Shown here: positions 33,502 to 42,591 of the stretch, piece after piece
Position numbering within the stretch: the first letter of the stretch is position 1
Layout: each line of letters begins with the position of its first letter
Source: Pseudokineococcus marinus
Lineage (GTDB): Bacteria; Actinomycetota; Actinomycetes; Actinomycetales; Quadrisphaeraceae
DNA length: 64,000 nucleotides
Assembly (NCBI RefSeq): GCF_037482405.1
Contig: NZ_JBBHZZ010000004.1
Coordinates: forward strand, 124,001 to 188,000
Direction: 5' to 3'
Program-made: the position numbers and the translations under genes
Notes under the pieces: model-generated
Told to the model about the DNA's origin: nothing
What the model saw: the letters and a program-made list of their open reading frames with translations, nothing else
The model's database searches: none

Positions 33502-34063
33502 TCAGGCGGCCAGCGCCCTCGCCCAGTCGCGGGCCGCGGCGACGACCACGTCCGCCCCCCCCCTCGCGCAGCAGCTGCACCGGCGTCGTGCCGCCCAGGT
33601 CCGGCTGCGGGGACACGAGCCAGGACGCCTGGGTCCACCTCGACACCAGGGGCTCGGGGACCTCGCGCAGCACGGCGTCCAGCCCGGGCAGCGGCGAGCC
33701 ACCGGAGAACTGGAAGGTCGGGTAGACGACCCGCCCCGACCCCGTGGTGAGCGCGAGCAGGCCCCGGCGCTTGCTCACGGCCTGCTTGGAGACGAGCCGA
33801 CCGGAGCGCGACAGCAGTCGCCGCACCCCGTCGACGTCGTAGAACCCCCCGAGGTGGTCGGTCCACCGCTCGGCCGCGTCGAGCACGTGGTCGACCGCGG
33901 CCCGTGCGGCCGAGGCGGCGTCCACCCGGGCGAGCGCGGCGCCGTCGGGGTCGCGGAGCACGAGCTCGCGGAGCACCTGCTCGACGAAGGACCGCTGGGC
34001 GCCCGTGGTCGGCGCCGGGGTCGAGGACGGGAGGGCGTCCGGGACCGTGGCTGCGTCCGTCAT
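33502..34063 (-). CDS. Xre/MbcA/ParS-type antitoxin-like protein, frameshifted
   Basis: The ATG at 34063 opens a protein whose middle (LLSRSGRLVSKQAVSKRR, VVYPTFQFSGGSPLPGL, RWTQASWLVSPQPDLGG) matches the toxin-binding antitoxin domain also seen at 43930. The natural C-terminus (ADVVVAAARDWARALAA) is in another frame. The switch is at a run of nine Gs (C-run 33555-33563 on the plus strand). With eight Gs the frame is continuous for 186 aa and ends at 33502. No RES toxin gene is adjacent, so this would be an orphan antitoxin. Confidence 0.65.
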
Positions 34064-34250
34064 GAGCACCCCTGTCCTCGTCCACCCCGTCAACCCAAAG
34101 TGCACCTCTCCGTCAACGCCGTCGACCCTGCGGAGGGGCGCGGGTCGACCGTGCGTCGCGCGTGGTGCCTGCTCGGCTTCGAAGGGCGCGAGCGACCGGG
34201 ACCTCGTGGGTCGACGGGCGGGTGCCGGCCCACCATCCCCGCGCGCCTGC

Positions 34251-35267
34251 TCAGGCGCCGTCGCGCCCGCAGCCGCAGGACTCACCGAGGCGCAGCTCCG
34301 CCCCGAGCACCTCGTGGACGGCGGGGGCGTCGGGGTGCTCGATCCGCTCGAGCAGCGTGGCGACGGCGACGCGGGCGATCTCGGCGACGTCCTGGACGAC
34401 GGAGGTGATGGACGGCGTCATGAAGCGGCCCGCCGAGGACCCGTCGATGCTGACGAGCGCCACGTCCTCCGGGACCCGCAGACCGAGGTCGTGGCAGGCG
34501 CGCACGGCCCCGATGGCCTGCGCGTCGCTCGCGACGAAGAGGGCGTCGGGCCGCTGCTCAGGTGGCCGCTGCAGCAGCCGCTGCGCCGCCGCGTGCCCGC
34601 CCTCGCGCGAGAAGGGCTCGTGCTCGGGCGGCACGACCTCCTCGAGCCCGGCCTCCCCCAGCGCCTCGGCCCACCCCGCCTGCCGCTCGACGACGGCGCT
34701 GATGCCCCGCGGCCCGAGGACGGCCGCCGGGCGGACACGCCCGTGCGAGAGCAGGTGTCGTGCGGCCGTGAGGGCGGCGCCGCGGTTGTCGATGGCCACG
34801 GTGCTGTCGCGCGAGCCCGCCGGTGCACGGTCCAGGAGCACCGTCGGCATGCCCGCGCCCTCGAGGCCGGAGGTGTCGGGGTGCTGCAGGGAGGAGATGA
34901 GCAGCAGCCCGTCGACCTGGTGGTCGAGGAGGGCCCTCAGGTGCGTGCCCTCGTGCTCGGCGGCGTTGCTCGTCGTCCCGAAGAGGAGCACCTGGTCCCG
35001 GGCGAAGGCCTCGTCCTCGACGGCCTGGGCCAGCTCGGCGAAGTGCGGGTTGACGTGGTCGGGCATGAGCATGCCGATCGACCGGCTCCGGTTGGCGCGC
35101 AGCGCCCTCGCGAGGCGGTTGGGCCGGTAGCCCAGCTGCTGCACGGCCTCCTCGACGCGCTCGCGGGCGCTCGCGGAGACGGGCCGCGGGCCGTTGTTGA
35201 GCACGTAGCTGACGACGGCCGGCGAGACGCCCGCCGTCCGCGCCACGTCCGCCCGGGTGATCGCCAT
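34251..35267 (-). CDS. LacI family regulator of the nucleoside operon
   Basis: 338-aa repressor. The N-terminal HTH is MAITRADVARTAGVSPAVVSYVLNNG, with hinge helix region YRPNRLARALR, followed by a periplasmic-binding-like domain (IGMLMPDHVNPHF, LLLISSLQHPD, VALVSIDGSSAGRF). The tail GESCGCGRDGA is Cys-containing. The ATG overlaps the ribokinase stop by one base (TGATG), making it the last gene of the operon starting at 40357. The tandem palindromes at 40407-40445 are its likely operators; a nucleoside or ribose is the likely inducer. Confidence 0.9.
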   Translation of the reverse strand: MAITRADVARTAGVSPAVVSYVLNNGPRPVSASARERVEEAVQQLGYRPNRLARALRANRSRSIGMLMPDHVNPHFAELAQAVEDEAFARDQVLLFGTTSNAAEHEGTHLRALLDHQVDGLLLISSLQHPDTSGLEGAGMPTVLLDRAPAGSRDSTVAIDNRGAALTAARHLLSHGRVRPAAVLGPRGISAVVERQAGWAEALGEAGLEEVVPPEHEPFSREGGHAAAQRLLQRPPEQRPDALFVASDAQAIGAVRACHDLGLRVPEDVALVSIDGSSAGRFMTPSITSVVQDVAEIARVAVATLLERIEHPDAPAVHEVLGAELRLGESCGCGRDGA

Positions 35268-36193
35268 CAGATCAGTGTCGCCCCGGCTGGTGGGGCCGCC
35301 GTCTGCGCGCCGCGGTGCTGCACGGCACGGGCGCCCGCCGCGACGCCGGCGGAGCACGCCTCCGGCAGCGCGTCACCACGAGCCAGGGATGCGCACAGGG
35401 CGCCGACGAAGGCGTCACCCGCCCCGCTCGTGTCCACGACCGGCACCTCGGGCGACGGCACGTGGCCGCCCTCGGCGCCCCGGGCCCACACCGCGCCCTG
35501 GGCTCCCAGTGTCACGACGACCGACGCGCAGGCGTCCGCGAGCCGGCCGGCCAGCGTCTCGGGTGCGTCCGCGTCGAGCCCGAGGTCGTGCGCCAGGGAC
35601 GCGGCCTCGACCTCGTTGACGACGAGCGGGTCGCAGCAGGCGAGCAGCGCCGCGCCGACGGGGCGGTACGGCGCGAGGTTGTGCACCGTCCGGGCTCCCG
35701 CCGCGGCAGCGCCGGCAGCGGCGGCGCGCACGACCGCTTCCGGCACCTCCGCCTGGCTGAGGACCACGGCCACGGCCGGCAGCTCGGCCAGGGCGGCCTC
35801 CACCGACCGGGGGGCGAGGGCGCTGCTCGCGTCGGCCGCGACGACGATGCTGTTGGTGCCGTCCGCGGCGACGGTGACGACCGCGGTGCTCGTCGCCCGG
35901 GACGCCAGGCGCTGCACGAGGGCGACCTCGACGCCCGCCGTCCGCAGCGCCGCCACGACCGCGTCCGCGGCCGCGTCGTCCCCGACGGCGCCGACCATCG
36001 CCGTGCCCGCACCCGCCGTCGCGCAGGCGACGGCCTGGTTGGCCCCCTTCCCGCCCGGGGCCCGGCCCCACTCGCGGGCCATGAGGGTCTCCCCCGGCCG
36101 GGGCAGCTCTCCCACGTGGAGGTGCAGGTCCTGGTGCACCGACCCCACGACGGCGACCGTGACCGCGGCCGGACCCGTGGCGCCGGCGCTCAC
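35267..36193 (-). CDS. rbsK: Ribokinase
   Basis: 308-aa PfkB-family sugar kinase. Signature 1 is GGKGANQAVACATAG and signature 2 is DTSGAGDAFVGAL with catalytic Asp. NDSIVV-type strand TNSIVVAADAS is typical of ribokinases, which convert ribose to ribose-5-phosphate. The GTG start overlaps the upstream permease stop, and the stop abuts the LacI ATG. In context it would phosphorylate ribose freed by the nucleoside hydrolase at the head of the operon. Confidence 0.87.
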   Translation of the reverse strand: MSAGATGPAAVTVAVVGSVHQDLHLHVGELPRPGETLMAREWGRAPGGKGANQAVACATAGAGTAMVGAVGDDAAADAVVAALRTAGVEVALVQRLASRATSTAVVTVAADGTNSIVVAADASSALAPRSVEAALAELPAVAVVLSQAEVPEAVVRAAAAGAAAAGARTVHNLAPYRPVGAALLACCDPLVVNEVEAASLAHDLGLDADAPETLAGRLADACASVVVTLGAQGAVWARGAEGGHVPSPEVPVVDTSGAGDAFVGALCASLARGDALPEACSAGVAAGARAVQHRGAQTAAPPAGATLI

Positions 36194-37083
36194 CCCTTCT
36201 CCCCGCTGCTGGCGATGGAGGTGGCGAAGTAGCGCTGCAGGAGCAGCAGGAGGACGGCGGGCACGACCGAGATGAGCAGGGCTCCGCCGAACATCTGCCC
36301 GAAGTTGAACTCGGTGTCCGAGAACGTCCGGGCGATGGCGATGGCGGCCACCTGCTTCTCCTGGTCGGAGACGAGCAGGAGCGGCCACAGGTACGCCGAC
36401 CACTGCCCGAGGAAGATGAGCAGCGCCGAGTTGATGAGCGCCGTCGTGCTGAGCGGCACGTAGAGCCGCGTCATGATCCGGAACTCGCCCGCGCCGTCGA
36501 CGATGGCCGCCTCGCGCAGCGACGACGGCACCCCGCGGAAGAACTGCCGCAGGTTGAAGATGGCCAGCCCGTTGCCGATGCCCGGGAGGATGAGGCCCAC
36601 GTAGGTGTTGTCGAGGTGCCACTGCGTGAAGAGCTGGGCCATGGGGATGGCGATGGCCTCGAACGGCACCATGAACCCGACGACGAGGAGGGCGAAGACG
36701 CCCTCGCGCCCGGGGAAGCGCAGCACCGTCAGGGCGTACGCGGCCGGCACCGAGAGCGCCAGGCCCAGCAGGACGGACACCAGGGCCACGAGCAGCGAGT
36801 TGGCCAGGCTGCGCCCGAAGCCGAGCTGGCCGAACAGGGCGCTGTAGTTGTCGAGCGTCCAGGTGTCGGGGACGAGCGTCCGCCAGCCCAGCGGGCTGAC
36901 GCTGCCGATGACCTCGCTGCCCGGGCGCAGGGAGCCGAGCAGCATCCAGACGGCGGGCAGCAGGAAGGCGACGCCGATGACGGCCGCCAGCAGGGTGAGC
37001 AGCGCCGTGCCGACCCAGCGTCGGGGCGCGGGGCGGCGGTCGCCCCGTGCGGCGGTGGGTCGCGTCGACGGGTGGACCGCCAC
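36190..37083 (-). CDS. Carbohydrate/nucleoside ABC transporter permease, MalG type
   Basis: 297-aa permease with six TM helices. The EAA loop is LREAAIVDGAGEFRIMTRLYVP, typical of the CUT1/MalG family; FMVPFEAIAIPMAQLF and an N-terminal signal-anchor helix fit as well. It pairs with the MalF-type permease at 37085 and the binding protein at 38079. No ATPase is encoded in the operon, so a shared MsiK-type ATPase elsewhere is expected. Confidence 0.9.
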   Translation of the reverse strand: MAVHPSTRPTAARGDRRPAPRRWVGTALLTLLAAVIGVAFLLPAVWMLLGSLRPGSEVIGSVSPLGWRTLVPDTWTLDNYSALFGQLGFGRSLANSLLVALVSVLLGLALSVPAAYALTVLRFPGREGVFALLVVGFMVPFEAIAIPMAQLFTQWHLDNTYVGLILPGIGNGLAIFNLRQFFRGVPSSLREAAIVDGAGEFRIMTRLYVPLSTTALINSALLIFLGQWSAYLWPLLLVSDQEKQVAAIAIARTFSDTEFNFGQMFGGALLISVVPAVLLLLLQRYFATSIASSGEKG

Positions 37084-37084
37084 G

Positions 37085-38053
37085 TCAGTCCTCCTCCTTG
37101 AGCAGGCGGAACTGGACGGCGACGATCGCCAGCATGATGAGCGTCAGGATGAGGATCGCCGTCGCGCCGAGGTTGGGCTGCGAGTAGGTGTAGGTCCGGC
37201 GGTAGGCGTCGAACATGAGCATCGTCGTCGACTGGTCCGGCCCGCCGTTGGTGAGCAGCTGCACGGGCACGAAGAGCACGAAGTTGGCCACCGTGTCCGC
37301 CACGAGCACGAAGAGCAGCGGCCGCTTCATCATCGGGACGGTCACCGACGTGAACGTGCGCCACCGACCCGCCCCGTCGAGGCTCGCGGCCTCGTAGAGC
37401 TCGCGGTTGACGTCGTTGAGACCGCCGATGAGGAAGAGCATCCAGTAGCCGATGCCGATCCAGGAGGCGACCAGGGCGATGCTCGCCAGGGCCTGCTGGG
37501 GTGACGTGAAGAAGGGCTGCGGCGCCAGCCCGAGCGCCGTGAGGACGCCGTTGACCGGGCCGTCCTGGCGCAGCGCCACCCCCCAGGCGACGGACGACCC
37601 GACGAGCGGGACGGTGCAGGGGACGAAGACGAAGACCCGCCACAGCCCGCGCCCGGGCAGCCGCTGCACGAGCAGCACCGAGATCGCCATGGCCAGCGCG
37701 ATCTGCACGGGGTTGATGACGAGGTTGAAGGCGATGGTGCGCCACAGGGTGCCCAGGAAGAGCGGGTCGCTCAGCAGCTGCTGGTAGTTGGCGAACCCGG
37801 CGAAGCGCTGCTCGGCGAGCAGGCCGACGCCGACGCGCTCGAAGAGCGTCGACCACGCGGCCCCGGCGAAGGGCACGAGCCGCAGCAGCACGATGGCCGC
37901 GAGCGCGGGGCCGAGGAAGAGGACGGCCGTGCGGAGGTCCCGGCCCCGTCCGGGCCGCCGGCCGGGGCGCGACGACGGGGCAGCGGCCGGGCTGGCGCCC
38001 GACCGTCCCTGCGCCGCGGCGCGCCGCGTCCCCTCCTGGGCCTCCGCGCTCAC
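37085..38053 (-). CDS. Carbohydrate/nucleoside ABC transporter permease, MalF type
   Basis: 322-aa permease with six TM helices after a Pro/Arg/Ala-rich cytoplasmic N-terminus. The EAA loop reads LYEAASLDGAGRWRTFTSVTVP. FGNYQQLL-type segment FANYQQLLSDPLFLGTLW is typical of the MalF/UgpA group. One base separates its stop from the next gene's start. Together with the MalG-type partner it forms the membrane channel of the uptake system. Confidence 0.9.
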   Translation of the reverse strand: MSAEAQEGTRRAAAQGRSGASPAAAPSSRPGRRPGRGRDLRTAVLFLGPALAAIVLLRLVPFAGAAWSTLFERVGVGLLAEQRFAGFANYQQLLSDPLFLGTLWRTIAFNLVINPVQIALAMAISVLLVQRLPGRGLWRVFVFVPCTVPLVGSSVAWGVALRQDGPVNGVLTALGLAPQPFFTSPQQALASIALVASWIGIGYWMLFLIGGLNDVNRELYEAASLDGAGRWRTFTSVTVPMMKRPLLFVLVADTVANFVLFVPVQLLTNGGPDQSTTMLMFDAYRRTYTYSQPNLGATAILILTLIMLAIVAVQFRLLKEED

Positions 38054-38078
38054 GGGAGCCGCCCCGTCGTCGCCGTCC

Positions 38079-39404
38079 TCACTGGTACTGCGCCCAGGCC
38101 GTCTCGAGCTGGCTCTGCGCGCTCTCCAGGGCGGCGGCCGGGTCGCTGCCGTTGGCGATGTCGGAGAAGGCCCGTCCCATGATGTCCTCGAACTCCACGT
38201 AGCCCACCGTGGCGACGCGGCCCACGCCGGTGGTGGTGGACTCGAGCTCGACGACCTCGGCGGCCTGCTGGCCCGCCTCGCTGCCGGTGAAGGCGTCGCT
38301 CGTGAGGTAGGACTCGAGCCCGGCCGTGTTGGCGGGCAGCTCGGAGAAGGACCGGTTGGTGGCGTAGCCGCTCTCGCCGTCGACGGCCAGCCACTTCATG
38401 AAGATCGCGGCGGCCTCCTTGTTCTGCGAGAAGGGGTTCATCCCCACCGACCAGGAGCCGTTGGGCGTGACCGGCTCGCCGCCCTCCCACACGGGGTTGA
38501 GGGCGGCCCCCCAGTCGACGTCGGAGTCGGCGAGCTGGGGCACGAGCCAGTTGCCCTGGACCATGTACGCGGTACCGCCCTCGAGGAAGGTCGCGTCCGT
38601 CTGCTCGGCGGTGATGCCGCGCGGCGAGACGCCGTCCGCGTAGAGGGAGCCGTAGTAGGTCATGGCGTCGACCCAGCCCTCGTCGACCACGGCCGGGGTG
38701 AGGTTGCCCTCCCCCTCGGCACCGATGCCCCCGCCGGCCGAGACCGGCAGCGGCTCGAGCTGGTAGTAGCGGTTCGGCTGGCCGAAGAGGAGCCCGTACG
38801 TGGCGCCCGCCGCCTTGGCCGCCGCGGCGTCCTCCTTGAGCTGCTGCCAGGTGATGCGCTCGTCGGGGTCCGTCGACGGCGGGGTCAGGCCGGCCTGCTC
38901 GAGCAGCGTCTTGTTGTAGTAGAGGACCTGCGTGGAGTTGGCGATGGGCAGGCTCCAGAGCTTCCCGTCGTAGGAGCTGTTCTCCACGGTGGCCTCCTGG
39001 AGGCCGTCCGTCAGGTCGCCGAACTGGTCCGTCAGGTCCTCGAGGTAGCCGCGGGTGGCCAGCGCCGACACGCGCGGCTGGTCGACCCAGAAGACGTCCG
39101 GGTCACCGCTCTTCGACGTGATGCGCGAGTCGAGCACGCTGTTGAGGTCGTCGAAGGGGACCTGCTGGTAGGTGACGTCGACGCTCGGGTGCTCCTCCTC
39201 GAAGGCCGCCACGACGTCGTCCATGTCCTCTGCCACCGGGTCGAGGTGGCCGACCACGGTGATCGACGCCTCGGGGTCGCTCGAGGGGATCGTCCAGTCG
39301 CCGCCGGACCCTGCGGCGTCACCGCCGTCCCCGCCGCCGCAGCCGCTCAGCAGCAGCGCACCGGCCGCCAGCGCACCGATCGTCCGCATCGTCCTCGCGC
39401 TCAT
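38079..39404 (-). CDS. Extracellular solute-binding lipoprotein
   Basis: 441-aa family-1 solute-binding protein. The lipobox is LLSGC at residue ~22, followed by a Gly/Asp linker. Family features include HPSVDVTYQQVPFDDL, DVFWVDQPRVSALATRGYL, YYNKTLLEQAGLTPP and the late GSWSVGMNPFSQNKEAAAIFMKWL (in parts). It captures the substrate outside the cell for the two permeases. The ATG overlaps the nucleoside hydrolase stop; the operon implies a nucleoside or ribosyl compound as ligand. Confidence 0.9.
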   Translation of the reverse strand: MSARTMRTIGALAAGALLLSGCGGGDGGDAAGSGGDWTIPSSDPEASITVVGHLDPVAEDMDDVVAAFEEEHPSVDVTYQQVPFDDLNSVLDSRITSKSGDPDVFWVDQPRVSALATRGYLEDLTDQFGDLTDGLQEATVENSSYDGKLWSLPIANSTQVLYYNKTLLEQAGLTPPSTDPDERITWQQLKEDAAAAKAAGATYGLLFGQPNRYYQLEPLPVSAGGGIGAEGEGNLTPAVVDEGWVDAMTYYGSLYADGVSPRGITAEQTDATFLEGGTAYMVQGNWLVPQLADSDVDWGAALNPVWEGGEPVTPNGSWSVGMNPFSQNKEAAAIFMKWLAVDGESGYATNRSFSELPANTAGLESYLTSDAFTGSEAGQQAAEVVELESTTTGVGRVATVGYVEFEDIMGRAFSDIANGSDPAAALESAQSQLETAWAQYQ

Positions 39405-40357
39405 CGGATCTCACCCATCGTCGTCGTGAAGTAGTCGTTGAAGGCGGCGGCGTCCACGTCGACGGCGACGCGGGCGTTGACCTCGAGGTCCATCTCCTGG
39501 CCGTGCTTCCCGCGCTCGGGGTGGAAGTCGGCGAGCATCGCGCCGCGGAGCCGGTCCCCGAGCTCGACGGCCACGTACGCGTCGCGCCAGGTGAGCAGGT
39601 CGGGGCGGCTGAGGGCCGCGACGGCCAGCGGGTCGTGCATGGCGCACGAGTCGACGGCCTCGTCCCCGCCGCGCTCGGCGAGGTGGTCGATCCACGCCTG
39701 CGTGTACTGCCCGGCGAAGGCGGTGAAGGGCTGGTCGCTCGCCGCCATGGCCTCCGCCTGCGCCCGGTCGACGCGGACGCGCAGCGTCACGTCGAGGCCG
39801 ACGAAGTCCGCGCGGACGCCGCTGGTGAGCACCGCGTGGGCGGCCTCCGGGTCGCACCAGATGTTGAACTCGCCGGGCATGCCGGCCTCGTTGGTGTGCT
39901 GGAGGAAGACCCCACCCATGATCACCAGGCGCTTGAGGCCGCCGGCGAAGCCCGGGTCGAGGCGCATCGCGAGCGCCACGTTGGTGAGCGGTCCGATCGC
40001 GACGAGCGTGAGCTCCCCCGGGTGGGCCCTGACGGCCTCGACGAGGGCCGTCGCCGCCGGCTCGGGGCGCGGCTCCCGCGGCGCCATCCCGGCGGGGAGG
40101 CTCCCCTGGCGGGCGCGCGGGCGCACCAGCGGGTCGCGCGCCCCTCGGTGCACGGGCACCTCCGGGCGCCCCAGCCGGTCGAGCAGCTCGAGCGTCAGGG
40201 TCGTCGCCGTGTCGACGTCGGTGTTGCCGCCGACCGTCGTCACGAGCTCGAGGTCGAGCTGCGGGTCGGCCAGGCACAGCGCGAGGGCGAAGCCGTCGTC
40301 GATGTCGCTGCCCGGCGCTCCCATGGCCAGGTCGGTGTCCAGGATCAGGCGTTCCAC
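39401..40357 (-). CDS. Inosine/uridine-preferring nucleoside hydrolase
   Basis: 318-aa N-ribohydrolase that splits nucleosides into base and ribose. The Ca-binding Asp cluster is ILDTDLAMGAPGSDIDDGFAL, the family's DTDxGxDDxxAL with a small insertion. TVGGNTDVDTAT, PLTNVALAMR, IMGGVF, EFNIWCDPEAA and CAMHDPLAVA are conserved blocks with the catalytic His in the last. GTG at 40357 behind GAGGAG at 7-nt spacing. First gene of the operon; the tandem LacI operator starts 50 bp upstream. Confidence 0.92.
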   Translation of the reverse strand: MERLILDTDLAMGAPGSDIDDGFALALCLADPQLDLELVTTVGGNTDVDTATTLTLELLDRLGRPEVPVHRGARDPLVRPRARQGSLPAGMAPREPRPEPAATALVEAVRAHPGELTLVAIGPLTNVALAMRLDPGFAGGLKRLVIMGGVFLQHTNEAGMPGEFNIWCDPEAAHAVLTSGVRADFVGLDVTLRVRVDRAQAEAMAASDQPFTAFAGQYTQAWIDHLAERGGDEAVDSCAMHDPLAVAALSRPDLLTWRDAYVAVELGDRLRGAMLADFHPERGKHGQEMDLEVNARVAVDVDAAAFNDYFTTTMGEIR

Positions 40358-40406
40358 GGGCGGTCTCCTCAGCGGTGCGACGTCGGTGTCAGCGAGGGCG
40401 ACGAGT

Positions 40407-40445
40407 GGTCTACTCGTGTAGACGGTGGTTCTACACGAGTAGACC
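40407..40445. promoter_or_regulatory. Tandem LacI operators of the nucleoside operon
   Basis: GGTCTACTCGTGTAGA (40407-40422) and TCTACACGAGTAGACC (40430-40445) are perfect 16-bp inverted repeats with a 7-bp loop. Each half is itself a palindrome of LacI-operator type (GTCTAC-N4-GTAGAC; TCTAC-N4-GTAGA), with centres 21 bp apart, two helical turns. They lie 50 bp before the nucleoside hydrolase start. The rest of 40358-40630 shows no gene. Confidence 0.82.
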
Positions 40446-40630
40446 GTGACGGCACAAGGTTGCCTTGACGGACGGTCCGGCTGGTCGCACGTGCGGGCTG
40501 CGGCGCCGGGCTCGGGCGGTGGACGACGGGCCGGAGGTGCGGCCGGCGCCCTGCAAGGCACCCCGTGGCACGGTCGAGAGCTCGTCGTCGACCGGCGGCT
40601 CCCGCTCCGCGTCGCGCGCGGAGTGCGGCG

Positions 40631-41584
40631 TCAGTCCGGCCGGTGACGCACCCAGGTGGACGAGCGGCGAGCGACGTCGTGGACGCGCGCGACCTCGTCG
40701 TCGGTCAGCCGCGGCGGCTGGGCGCCGAGCCACCGGGCCAGCCGCCGCCGACCGGTGACGACGACGTCGCCCGGCTGCGAGCGGATGATCAGGCCGCCGC
40801 GGGCGCCGACGACGGCGACGACCCCGGTCACGTCCACGGGTCCCGCGCCCGCCGCGGCCAGGAGCCGGCCCGCGCGTCGCGCCTCGTGCCGGCTGTTGCG
40901 GACGTACGGCACCCGCTGGCCGTCGACCATGACGGTGCTGCCGCCGACCCACACGCGGGCGCGGGGGTGGTGCTTGGTGTTGATGGTGAAGACCCCGCCC
41001 GGGCCGACGACGACGTGGTCGATGTCGCTGCCCCGCTCGCCGACGGGCACGGCGTGCAGGACCCGCCACCGGCCACCGAGGCGGGCCAGCTCAGCCGCGA
41101 CGGCCTCCTCGCCGTCCGCGCCGATCCGCCACGCCCGCTCCTCGGTGTGGACGCCGAGCAGCCGGGCGAGGAGAGTCCGGACGGGCGCCGCGCGGCGCAG
41201 CTCGACGGCCTTCGCCCGCGCAGCCGCGCCGGGCCGGCGCGAGGTGAGGTCGGTCCACGGCAGCTCGACGGCAGCGGTCTCGCCCGCGGCAGACATGGGC
41301 TCAGCCGCGGCCTCCGGCGCGGCAGGCGCGCGGGGCGCCGGGACGGGCGCCACCTCCTCGAGTGCGCCGTCGGCCTGCTCGGGCGAGGCCCGCGGGCGCA
41401 CCACGTCGGGATGAGCAGCCAGCGCGGCGTCGAAGGCGGCGCGCCCCGCGTCGTCGCCGCCGTCGGCGAGGACAGCGGTTCCGGTCCTGCAGTCCCAGTA
41501 GCCGAGCTGCTCGCCGTCCGGTCTCCGCACGTACAGGCGGTCGTGGCCGTACCGCTGCCAGCGCTGGACTTCGAGGTCGCTCAT
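40631..41584 (-). CDS. NERD domain protein
   Basis: 317-aa protein. The N-terminal ~100 residues contain a YGHDRLYVRRPDGEQLGYWD segment; a Pro/Ala linker follows. The NERD (nuclease-related) domain spans ~155-275: GADGEEAVAAELARL, RGSDIDHVVVGPGGVFTINTKHH. The usual E-x-K is N-T-K, the common actinobacterial variant, so nuclease activity is uncertain. A short C-terminal AQPPRLTDDEVARVHDV tail recurs as a remnant at 33321. ATG at 41584. Located among toxin-antitoxin genes. Confidence 0.82.
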   Translation of the reverse strand: MSDLEVQRWQRYGHDRLYVRRPDGEQLGYWDCRTGTAVLADGGDDAGRAAFDAALAAHPDVVRPRASPEQADGALEEVAPVPAPRAPAAPEAAAEPMSAAGETAAVELPWTDLTSRRPGAAARAKAVELRRAAPVRTLLARLLGVHTEERAWRIGADGEEAVAAELARLGGRWRVLHAVPVGERGSDIDHVVVGPGGVFTINTKHHPRARVWVGGSTVMVDGQRVPYVRNSRHEARRAGRLLAAAGAGPVDVTGVVAVVGARGGLIIRSQPGDVVVTGRRRLARWLGAQPPRLTDDEVARVHDVARRSSTWVRHRPD

Positions 41585-41635
41585 CGTCGAAGGCTCGATC
41601 ACCCCGTGACGACCGGAGTGAGCCTCGAGGGTGGA

Positions 41636-41959
41636 TCACCCGGATGCCGTCGGCCTCCCCCGCCGCACCCGTTGCGGCAGCGACTGACCCGCGCGGGCAC
41701 GGCCGAGGTCGGTCTGCCACGGGTCGAGGGCCTCGACGAGCCGGTCCAGCGCCCCGAGCGCCCGGGCGACGCCGAGGACGGTCTCCAGGCTGACGCCGAC
41801 CTCTCCGTGCTCGAGGCGTCGCACGGTGTCGCGGGAGATGCCCGCGCGCTCGGCGACCTGCTGCGCGGTGAGGTCCTGCAGCTTGCGCCACGCGGCGAGC
41901 TGGGCACCGATGTCCTGGCCGGCGCGGCGGACGCGGGCGGGTGTCGTCTTGACGGTCAT
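41636..41959 (-). CDS. Small XRE-type HTH protein
   Basis: 107-aa DNA-binding protein with helix-turn-helix LAAWRKLQDLTAQQVAERAGISRDTVRRLEHGE... (read in parts) and a short helical tail (LGALDRLVEALDPW). The ATG at 41959 follows GAGGAG by four bases. Such proteins often partner HipA-like kinases, but none is adjacent, so it may be a stand-alone repressor or orphan antitoxin. It lies 51 bp upstream of the NERD gene on the same strand. Confidence 0.8.
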   Translation of the reverse strand: MTVKTTPARVRRAGQDIGAQLAAWRKLQDLTAQQVAERAGISRDTVRRLEHGEVGVSLETVLGVARALGALDRLVEALDPWQTDLGRARAGQSLPQRVRRGRPTASG

Positions 41960-42119
41960 GACGCTCCTCATGCCTGACGGATCAGTCATCATTGGCCTTG
42001 ACGACCGTTGTGTCAGTCATGGGATCGGCGACTGACGTCGGGGACTCAGCAGGTCCGTCCTGACCGGCACCGAGCTGCACCAGACGACGACGCGGACCGG
42101 GCCCGAGCGGACCCTGACG

Positions 42120-42437
42120 ATGACGTCGATCGTCCGCCCGTGGGCCTACGTCGGCCTGAGCGAGAAGTTCTTCGACCGCATGAGCAGCCATCGGCAGTCC
42201 AAGGAGGAGTGGCGCCGAGCGCTGCTGGTCCGATCCGGCGCGACCCCGTTCAGCAGCGACGACATCAAGTACCTGGAGGCGCGCGTCCACGCCGTCCTCA
42301 CGGAGACGCAGGAGGTGACCCTCGCGCAGGCCGTCCCCAACGGCAACGCCTCCGCCCAGCCCCGCAACCCCGCCTTCCTCGACCAGTGCGCCGACGCCGT
42401 CGTCGCGGTCCTCCGGCTGACGGGCACGCTGATCTGA
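42120..42437 (+). CDS. GIY-YIG-like domain protein, possibly N-terminally truncated
   Basis: 105-aa protein. AYVGLSEKFFDRMSSHRQS, WRRALLVRSGATPFSSDDIKYLEARVHAVL and a later NGNASAQPRN match the second half of bacterial GIY-YIG proteins (YVGxSxxxxxRLxxH, then the YLE helix). The first GIY strand is not encoded before the ATG, and the upstream frame soon meets a stop, so the gene looks shortened. Activity doubtful. Confidence 0.5.
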   Translation: MTSIVRPWAYVGLSEKFFDRMSSHRQSKEEWRRALLVRSGATPFSSDDIKYLEARVHAVLTETQEVTLAQAVPNGNASAQPRNPAFLDQCADAVVAVLRLTGTLI

Positions 42438-42591
42438 GAGGACGACGAGCCGGTCGGGCGTGACGTCCACCTGCGTCCGCACCGTGCGAGCGCGCCGCTG
42501 GGAGGGACACCGCGAGTCGTCCTCCACCGCTGCGGTGAAGGTCTCCGTCGAAGGCTTGTCGGATGCCATCTCACGAAAGCACACTGCAAGC

